Positions 53,939 through 62,767 are shown, numbered from the stretch's first letter. The stretch: 64,000 nt of DNA from Thioalkalivibrio sp. ALJ21 (GCF_000378605.1 NZ_KB905158.1:1-64000), one strand, 5' to 3'. Made by a program: numbers and translations. Notes: generated by a model from the letters alone, not told the origin.

Positions 53939-54808
53939 CTACATCCGTGCCCGGGCTCGCCGGGGTGCGTTGTTTGGATCCTGACTAGGCGCAGAGGCAG
54001 CCACCGCGGCGCGCATCCTCTGGGACGAGATGAACGCCCCCATGCTGGCTGAGCACCCACTTTCCGCCATATCCCGTATCGACCATCCGTTCATGGAATG
54101 AACCGGAGCTTCCAGCGAGACCTCCTGCCGCTCAACCCACCCCTTGAACTCTTTAGGCACGGAATCCAGCTCTGCCCGGCCAAGAACAAAGGCTGCAAAG
54201 CATGCAGCCTGAACATCAGGCCCCATTGTCTCCGCGCCCAGACCCGCCTTCTTGATGGATCTCCATGCCCTATCGGCATTCCCCATTGCGCCTTTCTTTG
54301 CCAACGAATCCAATGCGGACAGCATTGGATGCCGCCCCATGCCCCAATGAATTCCGCCAGGCTCGACCCCTGCCGATCGATTAACGTCAACCACAGCCCC
54401 CAACGACGACTCCACCACCTCGAGCGTGTCATCCTCATGAAGGCCTGCTGAGAGCTGATGCAGAGCGATCTCTGAAATCCAGACCGCCCCTCCGCCTCCC
54501 GCCCCGGTCAACTCGACCGACAGGCTTGACCGGTCACCTCTCCCCGCCCTGATGGCCTCCAGGGTGACCGCTGCGGCGTCTTCCGAGGATCCGGATGTGT
54601 CGATCGATGGCATCACGAGGGCGAGCATTGGAACCGATGGCGGCACGTCGATTTCCTCATCGATCCTCAGCGATACGTACTGATCGAGCGCCACCCACTC
54701 CGATGGAGCCTCCCTGATGTCTCCCGCGAGGCTTTCCGCGTCCTGGGAAGAAATGCGCTTCGGCATCTGGTGCAATAGATCGTCCAGCGAAAGCATTCTC
54801 GTCTCCAT
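53939..54808 (-). CDS. Unknown partner protein of the VWA/MoxR locus
   Basis: 289 residues from ATG 54808 (GACGGAAG upstream); an upstream start at 54856 is possible but its 16 extra residues are Arg/Pro-rich and unlikely. No signal or membrane helix. N-part METRMLSLDDLLHQMPKRISSQDAESLAGDIREAPSEWVALDQYVSLRIDEEIDVPPSVPMLALVMPSIDTSG; then Gly-rich and helical repeats, with a basic tail PRRARARM. No family recognised. It ends 9 bp before the VWA/peptidase start on the same strand and shares a promoter region with the MoxR-like gene. Probably a third component of that system. Confidence 0.6.
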   Translation of the reverse strand: METRMLSLDDLLHQMPKRISSQDAESLAGDIREAPSEWVALDQYVSLRIDEEIDVPPSVPMLALVMPSIDTSGSSEDAAAVTLEAIRAGRGDRSSLSVELTGAGGGGAVWISEIALHQLSAGLHEDDTLEVVESSLGAVVDVNRSAGVEPGGIHWGMGRHPMLSALDSLAKKGAMGNADRAWRSIKKAGLGAETMGPDVQAACFAAFVLGRAELDSVPKEFKGWVERQEVSLEAPVHSMNGWSIRDMAESGCSASMGAFISSQRMRAAVAASAPSQDPNNAPRRARARM

Positions 54809-54887
54809 CTTCCGTCTTTGCCGTGGCCTCAAGCGGGGAAAGGCCGGCGCCCACACCCCTCGTGCGGCGTTCAGTCTAGCGGCATGT

Positions 54888-54908
54888 TTGCATAAGTGCC
54901 ACTGTTTA
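54888..54908 (+). promoter_or_regulatory. Copy 2 of the 21-bp element shared with 3586-3606
   Basis: Begins TTGCATAAGTGC and ends GTTTA, differing from copy 1 at two positions (the 13th and 16th). It lies in the divergent gap between the VWA-partner gene and the MoxR-like gene, 83 bp before the latter's ATG. Confidence 0.5.
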
Positions 54909-54990
54909 CGCTAGTCTCCCCTCATCACGCGGCCGCGCGCGACATCGCACCACGGATCATTGATTAATTACGGCGCCAAGGAGCAAATGG

Positions 54991-56724
54991 ATGTCCGACA
55001 AGACCAAGAACCCAGGCTTTCCCGAGATCTCCACCGAACGATTGATCGAGTACCTCTGGAAGGATCTAATGATCCGTGCTCATACCTCAGGTGCCGACCC
55101 GGAATGGGATCGCCACATTGAAGATGTCTGGAAGGCGAAGCAAGGCACGCCGTACTTCGAACGCAAGGTAATCCCAACCTATGCGCGCGGCTTCCCCGGC
55201 ATGGGCAAAACGACTGCATTCCTGGTAGCCGCCAAAGAGGTGGCCGACGACCTCGGAATGAACCTGGTCGAGAACCCTGATGCCCATTACAAGGTTCAGA
55301 AGAACGACCTGGTTGTCGTCCTGATGGAGATGGCCGGCGAGGTGTCGAACTCCAACTTCAAGGGCCCCCCGCGGAAGCACACCTTGGCGGGGACCGACAA
55401 AGAAGACTTCACGAAGACGATGCCATCGCACAGCATCGGCGCCCTCAAGATGAGCCGCCTCGGCGTGCTTCTGCTCGATGATTTCGCGAACGCTACCCCA
55501 TCCATTCAGAACACGGCTCTCCCGGTTCTCCAGATGGGGCGCTCTGTGGGCATGGACCTTACCAGCTACCACGATGGCTTGAACCATGTCCTTGGCGGGC
55601 TGACCGGAAACCTTGGCGCGCTAGATGGAACCCACACAGCTACCACGTCCTCCGCGCTCGCTACGCGTGTTCGCTCATTCATGGTGAGGGACACCCTGAA
55701 GAAGTGGCATGATCGGACGATCGCGAAGTACAACGACCGGATCGCGGACGCGGGTTACTGCGACTTCCTGCAGCAGAACCCGGAGCTCTTCCACCGCCCC
55801 GATACATCCAAGGCCGGCCTTCCCTACCCGAACTCGCGAACCCATAGCGACTTTCTGGAGATGGCCCGAGAAGTTGTCTTCTCCTACGAGTACGAGATGG
55901 AGGAGGCAATCAAATCGCAGAAGTCCGGGCGCTCGATGCCGATCCCTACCTTTGAGCCCCACCTTCAAACGCTCGAAGAGCTCGGATCAGCCTCGCTTGG
56001 CGTGGAATCCGGCCGGAAGCTGCGTGCCTTCTATTCCGCGCGGATGACCCATGCGGCACCGCTCGCAAAAGAGCTGGCCGAGAACGGCGAGCTGAGCAAG
56101 GATTCCCTCGAGCTTCTGCAGTCAAAATGGGGCAACGAACAGTCGGCTGACGAGAAGGACTTCGGGTACGCCTTCTTCGGCAGCCTGTCCCGTTATATGG
56201 CGCCCAAGCTCGCCGAGGCCTGGAAGTCTTCCAAAGAAACTGGCGACACATCCACATTTGACGCTCACACTCGAGCGATCTCGCATGCGATGTATGACCT
56301 GGCCCCCGACAAGCGGCCCCTGGGCTACTTCTCGACGTCGCTAGCGGAGCGCATGGTCCGCACCACCGACGCACCCGACATCATCGGCCACAACACCCCT
56401 GCGGGGCCGGTGCTGAACCAGGACATGCTGGTCCAGATGGTCCGGGTCATGAGCACGAACGACAACGCGCATATCGCCGCGAATGAATTCTCGTCAAGCG
56501 CAGGCGAGAACAAGAACAAGCTCATCCACACGGGCTTTATCGACCCCATCTCCTTGATGGCCCAGATGAGCGACGCACCCGATCTGGATTTCGACGCGAT
56601 TGTTGAAGGGGTGGACCTGCCGAGCGCTGCGGAACCGAAAACCGCTGCGGCAAACGAGCAGGAGAGCACCAATGATCTGTTCCAAGAGCCCGTGAAACGC
56701 CCCAACAACAGCTTCGGCGTATAA
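54991..56724 (+). CDS. MoxR-like AAA+ ATPase
   Basis: 577 residues; AAGGAG precedes the ATG. Walker A GFPGMGKTT (67-75), Walker B LGVLLLDDFAN (Asp163/Asp164), then ATTSSALATRVRSFMV as the sensor/Arg-finger region. A C-terminal helical half (about 290-577) is long and unassigned. The ATPase core belongs to the MoxR-type branch, which act as chaperones that work with a VWA-domain protein. Divergent from the VWA/metallopeptidase operon, it completes a likely three-protein module. The target is unknown: metal or cofactor loading, protein remodelling or defence are all described for related pairs. A hairpin (56731-56756) follows. Confidence 0.8.
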   Translation: MSDKTKNPGFPEISTERLIEYLWKDLMIRAHTSGADPEWDRHIEDVWKAKQGTPYFERKVIPTYARGFPGMGKTTAFLVAAKEVADDLGMNLVENPDAHYKVQKNDLVVVLMEMAGEVSNSNFKGPPRKHTLAGTDKEDFTKTMPSHSIGALKMSRLGVLLLDDFANATPSIQNTALPVLQMGRSVGMDLTSYHDGLNHVLGGLTGNLGALDGTHTATTSSALATRVRSFMVRDTLKKWHDRTIAKYNDRIADAGYCDFLQQNPELFHRPDTSKAGLPYPNSRTHSDFLEMAREVVFSYEYEMEEAIKSQKSGRSMPIPTFEPHLQTLEELGSASLGVESGRKLRAFYSARMTHAAPLAKELAENGELSKDSLELLQSKWGNEQSADEKDFGYAFFGSLSRYMAPKLAEAWKSSKETGDTSTFDAHTRAISHAMYDLAPDKRPLGYFSTSLAERMVRTTDAPDIIGHNTPAGPVLNQDMLVQMVRVMSTNDNAHIAANEFSSSAGENKNKLIHTGFIDPISLMAQMSDAPDLDFDAIVEGVDLPSAAEPKTAAANEQESTNDLFQEPVKRPNNSFGV

Positions 56725-56730
56725 GTCTGA

Positions 56731-56756
56731 GGCGCCAGTCAATCCGGGCTGGCGCC
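56731..56756 (+). terminator. Hairpin GGCGCCAG / CTGGCGCC
   Basis: Perfect 8-bp stem just after the MoxR-like gene, without a T-run. Possible weak terminator. Confidence 0.45.
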
Positions 56757-56811
56757 CTCCATCCAAATCAGACCTGGTGAGCCCCAGGCTGCACTACGCG
56801 AACCCCCGCTT

Positions 56812-57384
56812 ATGGCTGACATCTTTAGCCACCCATGGCTTCTCGCTGCGGCCCTCACTTCGTTCTTTGCCATCGCCCTCGGGTGGGCTTTCCTGCCTCG
56901 CGCCCGTTCCTCTCAACGATATCGCATCAAGCAATCGAGAAAGATCCTTGAGCGCCTCCCTCATCTAGCTGGGGAAGTTGGGTCGCACTCTCATCGAGCA
57001 CGCGTCCTTTCCTACCTCCGAAAGATCGACCCTTTCACCTTTGAAGAGATGCTGCTCGAGGCATTCAAGCGTGCCGGGTTCCCCATCAAGAGAAACAAAC
57101 GATACACCGGCGACGGAGGTATCGACGGCCGCGTTCGTATCGATGGCGTTTGGTGCTTCATCCAGGCCAAGCGGTACAGCTCCTATGTGAGCGCGCAACA
57201 CGTACGAGACTTTCAAGCGCTATGCGACCGAATGAGAACTCCCGGTTTATTTATCCACACAGGACGGACCAGCCCCGGGACCAGGGCCCTTTTCCAGGAT
57301 CACGCGGGCACGGTTCTCGTCACGGGTGGAGAGCTTTACAACCTTCTACTGGTTGGCAAGTTCTCTACTTCTTGCGCTCAATAA
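56812..57384 (+). CDS. Membrane-anchored Mrr-type restriction endonuclease-like protein
   Basis: 190 residues. An N-terminal membrane helix (about 8-28: PWLLAAALTSFFAIALGWAFL) is followed by a basic linker and a PD-(D/E)xK domain: IDPFTFEEMLLEAFKRAGF (Glu78/79), GDGGIDGRVRIDGVWCFIQAKRY with Asp105, Gln118 and Lys120, the Mrr-cat pattern, and a C-terminal LFIHTGRTSPGTRALFQ. Soluble Mrr cuts modified DNA; this version is tied to the membrane, where entering DNA or the transfer apparatus would be met. No methylase nearby. Starts 87 bp after the MoxR-like stop on the same strand. Confidence 0.78.
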   Translation: MADIFSHPWLLAAALTSFFAIALGWAFLPRARSSQRYRIKQSRKILERLPHLAGEVGSHSHRARVLSYLRKIDPFTFEEMLLEAFKRAGFPIKRNKRYTGDGGIDGRVRIDGVWCFIQAKRYSSYVSAQHVRDFQALCDRMRTPGLFIHTGRTSPGTRALFQDHAGTVLVTGGELYNLLLVGKFSTSCAQ

Positions 57385-57417
57385 AAAAGCCCCGGCTCGC
57401 TAGAGACCAGGGCCTTC
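57383..57417 (-). terminator. Rho-independent terminator (minus strand)
   Basis: On the minus strand GGCCCTGG and CCGGGGCT pair imperfectly and are followed by TTTTTTATT. It ends the minus-strand genes 57451-58446. Confidence 0.65.
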
Positions 57418-57450
57418 TCGTTCAGGCTTTCGCCTTTCCTCTCTAAATAG

Positions 57451-57927
57451 CTACATCGCCATTCGTTTTCGAACCTCGAAAGCATGTTGCTCGGCTGTCA
57501 GACTTCCGGTCAACTTCGCCTGAACCCCGTCTTTCTTGAGCTGCTCAACAAGTTCATTCGTCGCCATCGACGTCTTGAACTCGAATACACGGCCATCAGG
57601 CTTCTCGACTTCGAGTTTTACCAGGTGATGGAGCTGCTCGTCCGTCGCCATCTTCTTCATTAAGCTCTCGACAAGCCGGAAGCGGACCTGGGGATCGACA
57701 TCCTCTGGAAGCGAGAACTCGATTTCCTGAGCGTCGTCCTGCTTGGCCTCAGCCTTGGGTTCGTCCGTCCATGCATGCCCCTCTAGGGCGGCTCTAACCC
57801 TCAGCGCCGCCTCGGACCCTTGCTCGGAAGATAGCGTCTGAACCCAGTCGAGCTCCGCCGCCCTGCCCACCGCAGCAGCGAGTTCACTGCGGACAACCTC
57901 CCGTTCGTCCCCTAGAAGATTCCTCAT
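57451..57927 (-). CDS. Hypothetical acidic protein
   Basis: 158 residues. N-terminal half is helical (EREVVRSELAAAVGRAAELDWVQTLSSEQGSEAALRVRAALEGH), then an acidic linker, then IEFSLPEDVDPQVRFRLVESLMKKMATDEQLHHLVKLEVEKPDGRVFEFKTSMATNELVEQLKKDGVQAKLTGS, a mixed alpha/beta domain. No family recognised. It follows the gene at 57967 by 39 bp on the same strand. Confidence 0.5.
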   Translation of the reverse strand: MRNLLGDEREVVRSELAAAVGRAAELDWVQTLSSEQGSEAALRVRAALEGHAWTDEPKAEAKQDDAQEIEFSLPEDVDPQVRFRLVESLMKKMATDEQLHHLVKLEVEKPDGRVFEFKTSMATNELVEQLKKDGVQAKLTGSLTAEQHAFEVRKRMAM

Positions 57928-57966
57928 CTCACCTTCCTATGGCCACAGTTTCGAAATATGGCCTAG

Positions 57967-58446
57967 CTACCCAGCCACAAACCGCTCAATGCGCTTGCAC
58001 CCGCGCCCGGAGTCGTAGGAAGCCGGGTCGATCTGCGAGCACTCTTCCACATGGGGGTGCACTACCAGAGACGAGCATTCACTGACTTTCGTCAATTCGT
58101 TCCCCTTGAGCGTGATCACCAAAGACCAGAAGCGGCCTTCAATGCGCGACTCCGCCCACAGCACCAGTTTCGACCCCTGAATCTCGAAGCTCGTCCAGCG
58201 ATACGAAAGCAGCTCATCAAACATTGGGGGAAGAACGAAGATCACTTCATTCGGGTTAACAGAGCCATCGACACAGATCCCAGTCGATTCCGAAAGCTTG
58301 TCTTGAGCATAGAAGACGCCCTGACCCTTCTCGTCAGCGTCCGCGACCACATACTCACTCTCGACCATCATGACGAGAAACGCTTCTTGCCTTGAAAAAC
58401 CTTCGTTTTCTCTCGACATTATTCGTGCTGCTCCTGAATCTGGCAT
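57967..58446 (-). CDS. Hypothetical protein downstream of the HipA-like gene
   Basis: 159 residues from ATG 58446, with GGGAGGG upstream; the TTG at 58470 is rejected. Contains YVVADADEKGQGVFYAQDKLSESTGICVDGSVNPNEVIFVLPPMFDELLSYRWTSFEIQGSKLVLWAESRIEGRFWSLVITLKGNELTKVSECSSLVV, strand-rich, with five Cys. No family recognised. It lies 46 bp after the HipA-like gene and may be its partner, although it has no evident DNA-binding motif as a HipB antitoxin would. Confidence 0.5.
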   Translation of the reverse strand: MPDSGAARIMSRENEGFSRQEAFLVMMVESEYVVADADEKGQGVFYAQDKLSESTGICVDGSVNPNEVIFVLPPMFDELLSYRWTSFEIQGSKLVLWAESRIEGRFWSLVITLKGNELTKVSECSSLVVHPHVEECSQIDPASYDSGRGCKRIERFVAG

Positions 58447-58492
58447 TTTGCCCTCCCTTAACTGATGCAAGCTAAATAACTGGCTGCGCCGA

Positions 58493-61105
58493 TCAGCCTC
58501 CTTTTTTATGGATTACGTTGGCGAGGTTTTCCTCGAGCCTGTAGGGGTTCATCAGTCCGTCCGGACCAAACACCCCCTCCATAACCAGGTCTGCATCAGT
58601 CGCCTCCTCCGCATTACTCTGGAGGCGCACTTTATCGGCGCTACTCTCGGTGTCCCTGTTACCCAGGAATCGCCCAAACTTCTCCGAAGCGCCGAAGAGA
58701 TGTACCTCTTTATCGGCGCCGCTTTTTTCTGTGTCGGGCTGAAAATTTGGCCCCAAAATCTTCTCGATCTTAGATTTCGCAATAATGGCCGCCCTGCCGA
58801 CGGCCTCTCGAGATGGCGCGTGCTCCTGAATGCACTTCGGAGCTGACTCGGAAATCAAATCCGCGCACGTAAAAATCCGTGAGGCCACGTCTTGGACGTG
58901 CATCCTAGCCTCAACTTCATCCATGCCGCAACCCTGTATTCCGAATTTTATCAAATCCTGACTATCGGGGTCCGTCTTTCCGTTTACCCGAAGAGCTAAC
59001 TGATCCCCTGATTTCCCGAGAACTCCCGCTGTCACAACTATGTCGTAACCCGGAGACAGAATCGTCTCTTCCCACTTATTTAGTCCGTGAGAGGCCCTGG
59101 ATAGCATCGAGAAGTTCTTTGCGTGGGCGTCCCCATTTCCGATCAGTGTGTTCACAATGGTTTGCCGAAAAAGCTGCCGTGCATCCCGATACCAGTTGCT
59201 CGAAGCTGACTTCACCGCTTCGGCGCAGTCTTCCATGGTTCCCCGATACTTGTGCTCCGCTGCGATACCCCTAACCGAGCAAAGATCTTCCGCCAAGAGC
59301 ATGCGCCCATCTTCCGGGTTCGGAATATCAAACCGCTCAACGATTAGTGCTGGCATCGGTTCTTTGAGGGCTGGCGCCGAGCTCAAGACACCGCGATCAC
59401 CGGAATCCAGGGCCGATTCGAAAATCTCTCGACCCGTCATCTCTTTTTCGCTGATCGTCCACCCATTTACTTCTGCGTCCTCCAGCCCAGGTCCCCCATC
59501 ATCCGCGCACTCGGCTTTCGATAGATCGACAATGCACGACGCTGCGACGCCGATTCCAGCGGCTCTCGCGAGCTCCATTCCGTACCATTCCAATGCTGGA
59601 AGCGCGTTGTACGCACCCGGCCCCGGCAGCTTTAGGATATGGGTAAAAGGCGAGTCGATCGCCGGCTTTAGCACTCCCCGCAACGTCATGCTCATCGGTA
59701 TCTTCGTTTGCGCCCCGGAGATCTTTGCTGCTGACTCAAGAGCAGCCATCTTCTGAGCCCCTAGCTCGAAATCACTTCGAGACGGGTCCGGTATTCCCTC
59801 GACCTTTCCTTGGAACTCTCCTTTGCTCGCAAGTGCAATCAAGGGCTCACCAATGTGCCGATCCTCTAGGACAATCAGCGCGCTCTCGTCCCGGTCCACG
59901 ATGGACAGGTTGGACATAAGACGATTATTTCTCTGTAAGAATTGGGCCTTCGAACTGTGCGAGGGGCCCGGCTCAGGAAGAAGATTGTCGACAAACGCCG
60001 GGAATCCACGGACCGGCGATGTGTTCGCCCACATGGGCAGGACCCACCCCTTCTCGTATGAGAAACGCCATCCCCCACTCTTAGTTCCCCTGAGTCTTCC
60101 AACGTGCATGTTTGCCCACCGGACAATCATTTCAGTGGGATTACGCAGTTCCGGACGGCCATTCTGACGAGAGGGAACAACCTCGAGGTCTCGCTTGCTG
60201 GAATAAAGGAGCCCCTGGTCGGCGAGCGAATACAGCTTGCTCCTGATCCGCTCGAGAGCCCGATCGGATCGGGAATCGGACAGCTCTCTCTCAATTTGAT
60301 TTACCCAAGCTTCGATCCTGGGCTCGATGGCTCGATCATCCGGCCCCAGCAGGAGCCGATTTCGCCTGAGAAGCCCTGCAATCTCCTCGTCGCTCAGGCG
60401 CGCCTCCTCGGTGTCGCGCACGAGGACAACATCGTGAAGCGTCTTGGCAAGTGTCGTTACCGGGATTTCCTGGATCAGAAACTGGCGCGCTTCGTTCGTA
60501 GAGACGCCATTCTTTGAGGCCATTGCGAAGTCCAGCACCTCCGGGTGCTCAATCAGCCGGTCGGGGGGCGACCGGTAAGCAACCTCCGCGTCCATATCGA
60601 CGTCTTTCTTGTACGTCTTGATCTTGACTGGTTCGACAAGTGAAGCCACATCCGAAGCACCCAGACGACTGAGACCTTCGATGATCTCCTCGCCGAGGAC
60701 TCGCTCGTGAAATCGTTTTAGATTCGGGTCTGACATGAACACGATCCCACCCCGCGGCCGCAGAAGGTAAGCCGAGGAATGGCTCACCACTGCTTCGGGG
60801 CGGTAGTAGGAAGCGATCCGAAGCGCGCAATCATGGAGGGTGCGATTGATCGCTCCAGCCGCATACTCAGGGGGCGCGGAGAGGTCCTCCAGGATCTCCC
60901 TGGGTGTGGACATGTACACGCCCGGGCAGACCTTCAGGATCTTCCCCTTCGACTCCAGCCTTCGGGCTGGTGACCGACTGATCGTACCGTCGACGAACAG
61001 CACGATCAGCGGCGTATGGGCGTCATCCTCCCACTTTTCCGTGCCTGCCGAACTCCCGCCTTCCTGGGCGTCCGGAACCAAGCTGGGATCTAGTTCTTCT
61101 GGCAT
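58493..61105 (-). CDS. HipA-like kinase fused to an AbiEi-like N-terminal domain
   Basis: 870 residues from ATG 61105 (a TTG at 61117 is the alternative). The N-terminal 240 residues contain SPARRLESKGKILKVCPGVYMSTP and RTLHDCALRIASYYRPEAVVSHSSAYLLR, the pattern of AbiEi-type antitoxin/nucleotidyltransferase-partner domains (winged helix, 'G.l.r...GvY'). Residues about 350-450 resemble the HipA N-subdomain, and the C-terminal third is a HipA kinase: LKLPGPGAYNALPALEWYGMELARAAGI, IVERFDIP, NGDAHAKNFSML (catalytic Asp about 662) and LSPGYDIV. HipA is normally 440 aa with a separate HipB. This doubled protein may carry its own control domain. No HipB gene adjacent. Confidence 0.75.
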   Translation of the reverse strand: MPEELDPSLVPDAQEGGSSAGTEKWEDDAHTPLIVLFVDGTISRSPARRLESKGKILKVCPGVYMSTPREILEDLSAPPEYAAGAINRTLHDCALRIASYYRPEAVVSHSSAYLLRPRGGIVFMSDPNLKRFHERVLGEEIIEGLSRLGASDVASLVEPVKIKTYKKDVDMDAEVAYRSPPDRLIEHPEVLDFAMASKNGVSTNEARQFLIQEIPVTTLAKTLHDVVLVRDTEEARLSDEEIAGLLRRNRLLLGPDDRAIEPRIEAWVNQIERELSDSRSDRALERIRSKLYSLADQGLLYSSKRDLEVVPSRQNGRPELRNPTEMIVRWANMHVGRLRGTKSGGWRFSYEKGWVLPMWANTSPVRGFPAFVDNLLPEPGPSHSSKAQFLQRNNRLMSNLSIVDRDESALIVLEDRHIGEPLIALASKGEFQGKVEGIPDPSRSDFELGAQKMAALESAAKISGAQTKIPMSMTLRGVLKPAIDSPFTHILKLPGPGAYNALPALEWYGMELARAAGIGVAASCIVDLSKAECADDGGPGLEDAEVNGWTISEKEMTGREIFESALDSGDRGVLSSAPALKEPMPALIVERFDIPNPEDGRMLLAEDLCSVRGIAAEHKYRGTMEDCAEAVKSASSNWYRDARQLFRQTIVNTLIGNGDAHAKNFSMLSRASHGLNKWEETILSPGYDIVVTAGVLGKSGDQLALRVNGKTDPDSQDLIKFGIQGCGMDEVEARMHVQDVASRIFTCADLISESAPKCIQEHAPSREAVGRAAIIAKSKIEKILGPNFQPDTEKSGADKEVHLFGASEKFGRFLGNRDTESSADKVRLQSNAEEATDADLVMEGVFGPDGLMNPYRLEENLANVIHKKGG

Positions 61106-61117
61106 CGAATGACTCAA

Positions 61118-61564
61118 AAATTAACTTTGCAGTTGAGACTAGCAGCCCATCACCCTCCGGGCAAGCCAAAAAACGCACCATTAGCCAGAAAACGCACCAT
61201 GTGGATACCCCTAATCATTCTGGATTGACCAGAAAACGCACCATCAACCAATAAACGCACCTTGATGCTGCTGTCGGCCGCGTCACTGGATGCCACCAAG
61301 TCGGGGTGAGCGCAAAGTCAAACCAGAAAACGCACCATCAGCGCAGAAATGCACCATGAGCTGGCTCGCCACAGGGGGCCAAGGGGGATCGGCGACGACC
61401 TAGACCAATCCGAGCGACCAGCTTTCGCACCATAGGCCAGATTTCGCACCATGACGCCCCCCCCGCGCGCGCACCCCAAGGAGGGCAAACCAAAAAATGC
61501 ACCTTTTGCGGATGCCGGTGACCGAAATGATTGCCGGAAACGGCGGTCAAGCGCCGCGCCCATC
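61118..61564. other. 447-bp gene-free region holding nine paired direct repeats
   Basis: No gene on either strand. It lies between the HipA-like gene and the end of a tyrosine recombinase gene and is occupied by the repeat array described separately. Confidence 0.7.
61166..61505. repeat. Nine 16-bp direct repeats (consensus CCAGAAAACGCACCAT) in 19-bp pairs
   Basis: Copies start at 61166, 61185, 61229, 61248, 61323, 61343 (one base short), 61418, 61437 and 61490. They form four pairs, each with start-to-start distance 19 (20 for the third), plus a single last copy. GCACC is invariant; the A-run changes to TTT in copies 7 and 8. Direct, irregularly spaced pairs are typical of iterons or of binding arrays for a partition or recombination protein. 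A CRISPR is excluded by the unequal gaps. Candidate target of the TrfA-like initiator or of the neighbouring recombinase. Confidence 0.85.
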
Positions 61565-62767
61565 TCACAATGTCCTAACGACGCTCTCGAGGTCCTCGAT
61601 ATCCTTGTGGATGTACTGGGCGGTGGTTTCGTATCTCTCATGTCGCCCAAACTTTTGAACCACCTTATCGGGCATGTTGAGGGCTCTGGCCCGATCGGAG
61701 AAACGTGTGATCCCCGTGTGACGAAACCAATGGGGAGATGCCTCCGTCATCATGTTTGCGCGATCTTCCTCGCCCTTTGACCGAAGGATGTCTCGCGCCC
61801 GGGCGAAGACCGGCGTGTAGAGCTGATGGATTCGTCTTGACGATATCCCGGTTTCTTTGCGTGCACCTCGCACTAGCGGCGTCGAGTTCCCTGGCGAAGG
61901 AAGGCTCGGCCCACCGGCGCACCGAAGATAATCACGAGCGGCCTGAAGCAGCCGGTCACTCATGGGAAGCAGGTCCTCGCGCCCCCCTTTTCCGCGAATC
62001 CGTATCCGCCACCGCCCATCCCGGCTGCGAGTACAATCTCCCACCGCCATCAGTGCGGGCTCATGGATGCGGGCCGCGACATCAACCATTAGTAGAGTAA
62101 TCAGATTCAGCCTTGCTCGGTCCTTCGCTTGCGCCACAGTCGAATGCGGCATCTCATCGATCGCCTCGAATATTGCCGACAACTGGATGTCATCGAAAAT
62201 ACGTTCTTGCTTGCCATGGGCGGCTGCGCTCCCCTTATTGCCCCGCCGGCGGGCCGACCTGCGCACCGCAAATGGCGTGGCAGCAAGGTAGTTCGCGTCG
62301 ACCAGGAAGGCATACATGGCCGCCACGACAACGAGCGCCGTCCTCCGACTGGATGGCGAAAGGCCGCCAATAAACGGCCGCCATTCTGGATTTCGACTCC
62401 CATCAGCAAGGACTCGTGGCTTCTTTGGCCCGCACCACTTCGACCGCGGCTGGGGATCTTTTAGAAACTCTTCGTAACAACGGATATCTTCGGGAGTGAG
62501 GTCGCTGATCGACTTTCCCCTCTCTTCCGCGGCCCACACCACCAGGCGCACACACTCTTTCTCATACGAGCGAAGGGTGCTCGGCGAATCTGTGTACTCT
62601 GCGAGAAATTCCTGGATCGCTGCCAGGTCATCTTCGACATGGATGAGTACCGGCGCACCCACTTCCCCTTCTGCGCGTTTGAGATACCCACCGGCTCGAG
62701 CCACATCCGCCAACGCCCCCGCCCGACCATGTGAAGTCGAAAGCCCCCGGCCCGCAACAGGGGCCAT
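61565..62767 (-). CDS. Tyrosine recombinase / phage-type integrase
   Basis: 400 residues from ATG 62767 (overlapping the TGA of the upstream gene); GTG 62770 is one codon earlier. Core-binding domain about 50-170 (FLAEYTDSPSTLRSYEKECVRLVVWAAEERGKSISDLTPEDIRCYEEFL). Catalytic residues: Arg in VAARIHEPALMAV, Lys in RIRGKGGREDLLP, His-x-x-Arg in ASPHWFRHTGI, His in KFGRHERYETTAQYIHK with Tyr nucleophile. All active-site positions are present, so it should be active. It reads toward the nine-repeat array, which may contain its recombination site. Possible multimer resolution or integration role. Confidence 0.88.
   Translation of the reverse strand: MAPVAGRGLSTSHGRAGALADVARAGGYLKRAEGEVGAPVLIHVEDDLAAIQEFLAEYTDSPSTLRSYEKECVRLVVWAAEERGKSISDLTPEDIRCYEEFLKDPQPRSKWCGPKKPRVLADGSRNPEWRPFIGGLSPSSRRTALVVVAAMYAFLVDANYLAATPFAVRRSARRRGNKGSAAAHGKQERIFDDIQLSAIFEAIDEMPHSTVAQAKDRARLNLITLLMVDVAARIHEPALMAVGDCTRSRDGRWRIRIRGKGGREDLLPMSDRLLQAARDYLRCAGGPSLPSPGNSTPLVRGARKETGISSRRIHQLYTPVFARARDILRSKGEEDRANMMTEASPHWFRHTGITRFSDRARALNMPDKVVQKFGRHERYETTAQYIHKDIEDLESVVRTL

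Noticed and set aside
61166-61505. Possible CRISPR array
   Set aside because: Gaps between copies are of unequal length (3 to about 60 bp), units are only 16 bp and degenerate, and no cas genes are present.
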